Shown: positions 57,353-64,000 of the stretch, piece after piece
Position numbering within the stretch: the first letter of the stretch is position 1
Layout: the number at the start of each line of letters is the position of its first letter
Assembly: GCF_029962835.1 (NCBI RefSeq)
Contig: NC_080582.1
Location: 77,434,177-77,498,176, forward strand
DNA from: Magnolia sinica
Taxonomy: Eukaryota; Streptophyta; Magnoliopsida; Magnoliales; Magnoliaceae
Reading direction: 5' to 3'
DNA length: 64,000 nt
Notes under the pieces: model-generated
Seen by the model: only the letters and a program-made list of their open reading frames with translations
Database searches by the model: none
Told to the model about the DNA's origin: nothing
Program-made: the position numbers and the translations under genes

Positions 57353-57400
57353 GCGCTAGCTATATGCTTAACACATGCAAGTTGAACGTTGTTTTCGGGG
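57353..57400 (+). pseudogene. rrn18: 5' fragment of mitochondrial small-subunit rRNA (rrn18)
   Basis: The words CGCTAGCTATATGCTTAACA and 'catgcaagttgaacgttgttttcgggg' match the 5' region of plant mitochondrial 18S rRNA, which is distinct from plastid and nuclear forms through 'gctagctatatgc' and 'gttgttttcgggg'. Only about 48 bases remain before unrelated sequence, so it cannot make rRNA. Confidence 0.82.
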
Positions 57401-57849
57401 TCGAACCACTATCCTTTTGAAACGGATAGTTCACAGTGCTCATTCTCTTTCTTTTAGGAAATAATTGACAAAAAATGGAATTTAAAGATAAGCGGAAAGA
57501 AAGCCTAGACGGAATTCGGAATTGAGTAAGGGCGGACTATATTATATCAGAGGGCAGAGGAGATAAGAGCAGCTTCTTTTTCAAGCTGCTCCATCTCCTC
57601 TCCCTGCTTCCTTCTTCCTTTTCCTCGGCGCAGCGTTCGTTCGTTGATTGCACTGCTTCGGCCCTTGCTGGTTTTTGCTCTCCCGGTCCCGGCAACCTAT
57701 TCTCCGATTGGCGCATTGGCCTGGTTCAGTTCTGTCTGTTGCTGAATACACCTTGTGTTATATAACAGTCCGTCCAAAGTCAAGAGATAGATAGGTAGGG
57801 GAACTCACACCCGAAGCACGCAATGGAGTCCACCTCGTAGCTATCGCGC

Positions 57850-57985
57850 TTAATGCTATGAGTCTAGATACTCTTCGCTTGAAAAGGCATGCCTTGCGCT
57901 TGTCTGGGCCACGGAGAGACTTAGACACTACATGCTAGCCTACCAAGTCTGGCTTTTGTCTAGGATGGACCCATTGAAGTATCTT
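57850..57985 (+). mobile_element. Short gypsy-type pol (RNase H region) fossil within the NUMT
   Basis: A stretch reading like 'LVWATERLRHYMLAYQV' and 'SRMDPLKYL' is typical of the RNase H region of Ty3/gypsy polyproteins. It is a short, broken fragment without LTRs. Confidence 0.6.
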
Positions 57986-58307
57986 AGAGGCTGCGGTGCG
58001 TCGCAGATCTTTTCACTTTTGGTGCACACTTGTTTCAAGAAAGTGAAAATGGAAGTTTCCTTTGAAGTGCGGGCTGGTTGTGTGCCTGTTTTTTCATCGA
58101 GATTGGGTTGGTGTTCAGTGTACCGTACTGTATCGAAAAGAATGCATTGGATGGATGCCCGGGCATTGAGAAGGAGCCCTACTCACTACAAACGAATACA
58201 CCGCGACGATCGAACTGCACTCATGCCTCTCCCGCATCAAGTTGACCGCCGCACCACCCCCCCCCCCAACGTAGTGCTCTATACATTTTTTTAAAGAAAC
58301 ACATACA

Positions 58308-58333
58308 TTTAGAGAGAGAGAGAGAGAGAGAGC
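58308..58333. repeat. (AG)n microsatellite
   Basis: About 24 bases of AG following 'catttagag'. Confidence 0.95.
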
Positions 58334-58579
58334 AGATGGATCCTATCCACTACCTATATCGAACACTCATTCCTATCTATTTATAGAAAGATCTTCGTCA
58401 AATATCAATGGGAACTTGATGAGTCGATCCACCTACACGTCTTGCTTTTACTGCTATATCGGGAGTTACTCCATGTATAACGTAGCTACGTATATCATGC
58501 ACTGGGACTGCATCACAACGACGGCTGAAGGCGGATTACTGGGGGGGGCTACTGTCGCCTTTCAAAAAGAAAAGAAAAC

Positions 58580-59195
58580 CATTTTCTTGTGCCATTCAAG
58601 AATTGTTGTGTGTTTATCAATGTGGTTGGATGCCCATAACAGATGAGGCAGCCAACCCTCAAGGGCCTACAAGATCATTTGGGTGCTTTAGAGATCATTG
58701 AGAAACAAGGCAAGCAAATATGATATTTGTATCATTGATAATATAGTAGCCATTTTGCATTTTTATTACATACGCAAAAATATGTTTAGCGTAGTAACCA
58801 TTTGCGCTTTACAGACATATGAAATCAATTATTAAACATAGATGATGAGATGACTAGGGGTAGGTTTGGCATCTGTAAGTGCTCCCAGGAAACCTTAGAC
58901 AGCCACGGCCTACGAAATAGACCCAAGTCTAGTCACCTAGGCAAATTATCCTGACTATGGTTATTACAGATCCCCACAGAGAAGGAATGGACAGAAGCAG
59001 ATTTTAAATGATCTATCATCATGCATTGAGTGTGTGTGTGTGTGCGCGTGCGCGTGCGTGAAAGGAAAACAAAAAAATGCCTAGCAATGACCAATAAAAC
59101 AAGTGTAAATCATCTCGTCAGTACATTGGCCATCAAAGAAATAAAAGGCGAAACAAACAAAAACAAAGGGGAGTTCCAAAAATCCAACACCCAGT
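58580..59195. other. Intergenic, no gene recognised
   Basis: Contains a (TG)n/(CG) run at 59030-59058. No protein-like frame or element ends seen. Confidence 0.45.
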
Positions 59196-59204
59196 CAAAA
59201 CTGC

Positions 59205-59470
59205 TAATGGCGACATACTATCACCGCAAGCCAATCTCCTAAGAGGTCCACCATAGATCATTCTTGGATTTCCTGATTCATCAGAACTCAATAATCTTGG
59301 CAAAGTTCTTTTCAAGAATTCATCCAAAGCAACTCTATCCTCAGATTCTTCTATTCCTCTCCTTCCACAATTCCCATAAATTCCTATATATATATAGAAG
59401 AAAAAAAAAATCCATCTTCCAAAGGATTTCCTTTCAACCTTCAAGTGGCCCACATCGCCATTCTACCAAC
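59205..59470 (-). mobile_element. Probable L1-type LINE tail fragment
   Basis: On the - strand one frame reads 'ELWKERNRRI', the motif found near the C-terminus of plant L1 ORF2 (compare 'LWTIWLERNIRVFEGN' in the copy at 55745-57045). The rest is degraded, so the call is tentative. Confidence 0.45.
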
Positions 59471-59571
59471 CAATCACCAATGGAATTATGGAAGATCCAT
59501 GACTCCCAAAGATAAACCAAATGCTTCTGATCCCATTTGCATGGGCCTACTAATGAGAAGTGCACCATTAG

Positions 59572-61192
59572 TAGGAGTGCAACTTGAGTTGGGTCAACCC
59601 GAACCCTACTGGCCCAACCTGAATTTTAGGTTGGTTTGGGTTTGCACTAAAAGTCATCAACCCAACCCCACGTAGGGTTGGGCCTGGGTTTGGGTTGCCT
59701 AGGTTGAGGCCTCGGGCAATCCAAACCCAACCTCATATGCATCACATATACACGAGTTATGAGCAATATACATGGTATAAACATAAAATCATGGCTTGCA
59801 CGGAAAACAAGGTTCATGATTAAAAATGTCCATGTTGTGCACTCTACGCCATATCGAGTTCATGATCAAAACCATTCATACATGGAAAATAGGATTCATG
59901 ATCGGAACTAACCTAATGCCTAAACGTTGTATTGCCATGTTGTGCACTCTTACGCCATATAAAGTTCATGATCAGAACTAACCTAATGCCTAAACGTTGT
60001 ATTGTCCACGTTGTGCACTCTTACACCATATAGAGTTCATGATCAGAACCATCCATGCATGGGAAAAAGGATTAGTGAACGGAACTAAACCAAGGGCCAA
60101 ATGCTAAATGGCGGATGACTTTTGAATAATCTCTCTAAACCAGTGTTTTAAATAGCGGTAGCGCGTTGTGTAGCATTCAACACTCTAAAGCGTGTAATGT
60201 AAATAGTGTAGCATGTAGTGTAAGCTACACGATACTTATATTTTTTAATTTAAATATAAGAAAAATATGATAAATAGTATGGGAAAAAAAACTAAAAAAC
60301 AAATATTATAAAAATGGCTAAAAGATTATTAATTTTTTCAAGTATAAGCATATTTAAATAAGTTATTAATTATCATTTATAAAAAGCCAATAACACAAAG
60401 TCATAAACCAAATCAAATAATCATCAACAACTTTTTAAGCAAACCACTTTAATTTTTGTGAATCAAACCACTTCAATTTTTCTAAATCAAACCACGTTAA
60501 TTAATAATGTCTAATTAAAACCACAAGTCACAACTCACAAGTACAAAAAGAAATAAAAATCCCACAGGTCAAGAGTATCAAGTAAAATCCAGATGTCATC
60601 TATAGGAAGAGGGGTTTTTGAAAACCAACTTTCAATACTTATTCCTTTTAGTTTTAAAGGTTGTTTAGCGTGTGAGTTTCACACTAACTTTAACAAAGGA
60701 TCACCACTAAAAAAATAAAAAATAAAATGAAAATAAATGTTCTCATCACTCTTCAAAAATAAACAAAAAATACATTGTAGAGTATGCTACACGCTATATA
60801 GTTGTAGCGTACGCTATGACCCTTGTAGCATACACTATAGAGGATTTACGTTATCAGCCACGCTATGAGCACTATTTGAAACACTGCTCTAAACATTAGT
60901 GAGTTTTTCTTTTATAATTTATTTCGTTAATTTTATCTATTTATGAGTGGTGATTGTAGATTTTATTTTGCTAATGTTATTTTGGTAATTATAACTATTA
61001 TGTTTGATTTTGTGTTAGTTTACTAGATTTTGGTGTTTAACTATTAACCCAACCTAATTTGTGTTAGGGCTGAGTATCCATTAGCATGGGTTGAGCTTTA
61101 GTTGGAGAGCTTCAGCTGGATTTGATCTCTTGATGTTCAGTTGGGCTTGGATTGACCCTCAACCCAACCTAACCCACCTGAGTTGCACTCTA
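59572..61192. mobile_element. hAT-family element, host of a nested hAT element
   Basis: Left end TAGGAGTGCAACTTGAGTTGGG and inverted right end TAGAGTGCAACTCAGGTGGG match imperfectly. Flanking octamers ACCATTAG (59564-59571) and GCCACTAG (61193-61200) agree at six of eight, both differences transitions. Both ends carry 'caacccaacc'-type words like the element at 18884-19502. No transposase. Another element (60141-60886) has inserted into it, so this one is older. Confidence 0.72.
60141..60886. mobile_element. Nested hAT-family element with perfect 8-bp target duplication
   Basis: Ends CAGTGTTTTAAATAGCG and CTATTTGAAACACTG are inverted, and the flanks CTCTAAAC (60133-60140 and 60887-60894) are identical. 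Subterminal zones carry 'gtagcatgtagtgtaagctac' and 'gtagagtatgctacacgctat' in inverse orientation. AT-rich non-coding middle. Deleting it and one duplication restores the outer element. Confidence 0.93.
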
Positions 61193-61199
61193 GCCACTA

Positions 61200-61980
61200 G
61201 TGAGCTAGTTGAGAATAAAGTTGGGTAATGAGGAATATGAGCAAAATTTCCCAAGAGAGGACCTTCGGGAGAAGTTGGCATTGCCATAGAGATGTCACAA
61301 ACTATCAAGGGTTCACAAATGCCAATAAGGGAGGTTACTACAAGTGGTAACCTAGGAAGACAATGCAAATAGGATCAAGAGATGGAACTAATTGCATAAA
61401 GTGAATCCCACATACCAAATGTGAAGCATAAAGATGATAACATAAGGATAAACATGTGCAGTTGCTCCACAAAAAGCCAATGGAATCACACTGACGGTTT
61501 CTAAGGCACCACAACTCTAGAAGAAAAATCCCATCACAGAAAATTCAAAGCAAATAGTTTCTTAGTTCATAAAATCATAGAATCTTGTTCAAATGCATGA
61601 CCTACTACCCTATTTATGGAATAAAGTACATAGGTTTCAAAGTGAAACTTGAACTGTTTCAAATTGATGCAAAAAGACTCTTAATCATATCCAACTTACT
61701 ATAAAAACTGAAATGAAATATGCATGAAAAAGCTTACTAAAAACTAAATTGTTTTCTAGAAGAAAACAAAAAACCACCTCCTAAGACTCCAAACTATACT
61801 AGGCCTCAAGATAAACATGCTACTGTCATGTCACTCTAGCACGCTGTTGAAGTATTGTAGCCGTATAGTAGCACGCAGTGAGAAATCTCTCTACAAGATG
61901 TGATTGCATCAATAGATGTTGAAGACGTCTCAAACTGTTGAGGGTTCACAAAACCCGAGAAGGAAAGTTACTGTAAGTGG
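61200..61980. other. Intergenic, no gene recognised
   Basis: AT-rich, with 'tcacaaactatcaagggttcacaaatgcc' at 61296 echoed at 61930 ('tcaaactgttgagggttcacaaaacc'), a diverged direct repeat of unknown nature. Confidence 0.45.
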
Positions 61981-61984
61981 TCCA

Positions 61985-62690
61985 ATGTAACACCCCGTAT
62001 TTTCTATACTCGGGTGTTACTATAGAAATCTAAATAACTTTACACACGTGTGAGAACACATCTAATTTAGACTAGACATGTAACAACTCACACTTTAAAT
62101 TCCCGAACTCTAGTCTGCCAATAGGATCAACAATACCAATGGTTACCAATAAATCGATCAAACCAGCCATCAAAACCGTAGATCAGACTGATCGTGAACC
62201 AGAGAAAGACAAAAGGCTTACTACGACAAATGGGTGGCCCAGATCACACTTATCACCGCATGAGCTTACCTTTATTGTCTTGTTGGAACTAAAATGACTA
62301 TAGAATGTGATGTATTCTACACCTATCGACGAAAACCCTCCTAGAATGACTCACCAAACCTTTAGAATGTACCACAGGCCATTAGGGGGCCTTCTAAGAT
62401 CAATGGATGGTGTTGATCGGCCTGGATCATGACGTGGACCCACATCTGATCTGTGCGTGTACACAGATAATGGGCACACGCCACACACAATACCTAAGTA
62501 TCGGGTCAAAGTATAGTTGACCCAATAGGAACCAAAAACTCCAACTAAATTCAAAAACCTCCCCCGCCCGACGCACCTTCAAAACAGACCGTCCGTTTGA
62601 CAATGCAAATGGTTGTCCTTCCAAATACAAGAGCTAGATCTAGACCGTCCATCAGGATCGTAGTGGCCCACCGACCCTAACCACGGTGAG
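61985..62690 (+). mobile_element. Ty3/gypsy LTR start (fossil), right limit uncertain
   Basis: TGTAACACCCCGTATTTTC is a common opening of plant chromovirus LTRs, followed by the usual mirrored 'ctcgggtgttac'. No closing ...CA end with confidence and no coding interior were found, so this is a fragment or a solo LTR interrupted by the next repeat. Confidence 0.5.
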
Positions 62691-62699
62691 ATCAGGGTA

Positions 62700-62866
62700 T
62701 CCAAAATCGGTTACATATCGGCCGTAACGGCCGATACGTAACGGTAACGGTGGGACCCATTACGCGATACGGGGTCGAAACGGCCGTTACGAAATTCTGT
62801 GATCGTAACGGCCGTTACGGGCCGTTACGGGCGTTACGGACCCGTAACGGCTGTGACGGGCCCTAA
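62700..62866. mobile_element. CGTAACGG/CCGTTACG-rich element fragment
   Basis: At least ten GTAACGG or CCGTTACG words in both orientations, several joined as the palindrome CGTAACGGCCGTTACG. Such blocks form the subterminal regions of plant DNA transposons; ends were not resolved. Confidence 0.5.
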
Positions 62867-62886
62867 AAAAAACCAAAAAAAAAAAC

Positions 62887-63002
62887 TTACTTTTTTTTCC
62901 TTTCTTTTCTTCTTCTTCTTCTCTTTCTTCTTCTTCTTCTTCTTCTTCTTATTCTTCTTCTCGAGCAGCTGCGGCTGCGCCTGCTTCTTCCTGTTCTTCT
63001 TC

Positions 63003-63043
<41 letters not shown>
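62887..63043. repeat. (TTC)n and (TC)n simple-repeat block
   Basis: TTC triplets for about 70 bases, a short GC-rich spacer, more TTC, then about 34 bases of TC. Confidence 0.96.
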
Positions 63044-63045
<2 letters not shown>

Positions 63046-63117
63046 CTCTTCTTTCCCCCTTTCCCTCTTTTTTTCTTTTCATTTCCCTCTCTCCCCAATT
63101 TTTTTTAATACTGCTAT

Positions 63118-63400
63118 AGGTACGTGTCACGCAAAGACGAGCGCTGCCACTCCTCGAGCTCCGAGTTGTACGAACGGTTCAAAGGAGATCAAAGTTATAT
63201 GGGCTCCACAGTGATGTATTTATTACATCTACACCGTTCGTCTATTTTCAGAGATCATTTTAGAGCACCATCCAAAAAATGAATTATATCCAGAGATCAT
63301 CTGGACCACACCAAAAATAGCAACAGAGATAATGATTTTCACGGTTAAATAATTCGTAGGGTGCACGGTAATGTTTATTTTCCATCCAATTTGATCAGAC
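63118..63400. mobile_element. Half copy of the GGAAGCGG-type foldback MITE
   Basis: Carries 'ggtacgtgtc..gc', 'ctcctcgagctccgagttgtacgaacggttcaaa' and 'ccacagtgatgtatttattac', the inverse of the right half of 34173-34812. The other half is missing; it is joined directly to the next MITE. Confidence 0.7.
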
Positions 63401-63860
63401 CCGAGTGGGCCCCACTATGATGTATATTTTTTATCCATATCGTCCATCCATTTTGCCACATCATTTTAGGTCAGGATTCAAAAAATTAGTAATATCCAAA
63501 TCTTAGGTGGACCACACCATAGGAAAAAGTGGTTATAGAATGCTCACCATTAAAATTTTCTTAAAGTCCACTGTAATGTTTATTTTCAATCTAACCTATT
63601 AATTGGGTCACATTGACGTGGATGAAGGGAAAACACACATGTCAGCTTGATCTAAAACTTTTCTAGCCCCCAATAAATTTTTAATGGTGAACATTTAATT
63701 ATTGTTGTTTTTTATGGTGTAATCCACTTGAGCTTTGGATGTGCCTCATTTTTGGGCTCATGCCCTAAAATTATTTGGCAAAATGAATGGACGTTGTGGA
63801 TATAACACATTCATCACAGGTGGGGCCCAAAAAACTTTGACACGTGTGCTGCAATTTACA
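63400..63860. mobile_element. Foldback MITE copy
   Basis: Arms 'gtgggccccactatgatgtat ... catatcgtccatccattttgccacatcatttta' and 'attatttggcaaaatgaatggacgttgtggat ... tcatcacaggtggggccca'. Interior 'aggtggaccacaccataggaaaaagtgg' mirrors 'gttttttatggtgtaatccact'. Same subfamily as 29515-29990. Confidence 0.8.
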
Positions 63861-64000
63861 TCTGAGTCCCTCCTAATTCAAGCCTTAAAAAATTGTACAC
63901 GAGACATATATTAACTTAAAATTTGACAATTAAAGTATGGACTGCAATTGCTAACTCACAATGCCAAAATCAAATTACTTAAATAGTTTTAATTGTTAAT

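Larger units (their letters stand above)
57345..58575. other. Nuclear copy of mitochondrial DNA (NUMT), composite
   Basis: It opens with the start of plant mitochondrial rrn18 (57353-57400) and continues with GC-balanced sequence unlike the AT-rich neighbourhood, including 'ccactacctatatcgaacac' and 'atatcgggagttactccatg', of the style of plant mitochondrial intergenic DNA. It also holds a retroelement-like piece (57850-57985), which plant mitochondrial genomes are known to carry. Only the rrn18 part is recognised with certainty; the right limit is a judgement on composition. Confidence 0.65.

Noticed and set aside
57353-57400. Functional rRNA gene
   Set aside because: Only about 48 bases of the rrn18 5' region are present before unrelated sequence.
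62799-63119. 106-codon frame rich in Phe and Ser
   Set aside because: It is a translation of (TTC)n and (TC)n repeats.
1-64000. A new defence, toxin or operon-like system
   Set aside because: The window is plant nuclear DNA with three ordinary spliced genes and many transposable elements; no gene cluster with linked functions can be seen.

Overview
This is a plant nuclear window from a repeat-rich, intron-rich angiosperm genome. Coding regions are sparse and split by introns, (TA)n, (TC)n and (GA)n runs are frequent, and plant-type hAT elements, LTR elements, L1 LINEs, tRNA-derived SINEs and a mitochondrial insertion are all present. A word of the form GTGGGGCCCACCATGATGT, often followed by 'tccacnccgtccatcc', recurs throughout as part of a foldback MITE family. 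From memory this family is abundant in magnoliids (Laurales/Magnoliales), so a magnoliid is the likely source; that placement is inference.

Three protein genes can be supported by joining exons in phase. (1) A + strand gene with a 5' UTR exon near 21.25-21.34 kb and a 723-residue CDS in five exons (22484-29245) ends in a C3H2C3 RING domain and is a likely E3 ubiquitin ligase. (2) A + strand gene of three exons (42832-49873) encodes a 215-residue coiled-coil protein that I recognise as HEADING DATE REPRESSOR 1 (HDR1)-like; a 5.8 kb intron holding at least four MITEs separates exon 1 from exon 2. (3) A - strand gene (exons at 53131-53726, 54864-55204 and probably 57117-57214) encodes an acidic, serine-rich protein I cannot name; its 5' end is not established.

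Layout. 0-5.3 kb: small MITE, then a long stretch ending as a Ty3/gypsy LTR. 5.3-6.5 kb: Copia-type LTR on the - strand. 8.2-9.0 kb: clean gypsy solo LTR with a 5-bp target duplication. 9-20.5 kb: MITEs, two hAT elements, a 34-bp minisatellite of about 1 kb. 20.8-29.5 kb: RING gene. 29.5-42 kb: foldback MITEs, SINEs, a hAT element, a short LTR element. 42.4-49.9 kb: HDR1-like gene. 50-52.5 kb: SINE and duplications. 53.1-57.2 kb: third gene with an L1 fragment in one intron. 57.3-58.6 kb: mitochondrial-derived DNA carrying a piece of rrn18. 59.5-61.2 kb: a hAT element nested in another. 62-64 kb: LTR piece, simple repeats and MITEs.

The three genes show no sign of acting together. No operon, CRISPR array, tRNA or intact rRNA gene is present. 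The best-supported non-genic results are elements whose ends and target-site duplications can be read exactly: one solo LTR, three or four hAT elements and two SINEs.
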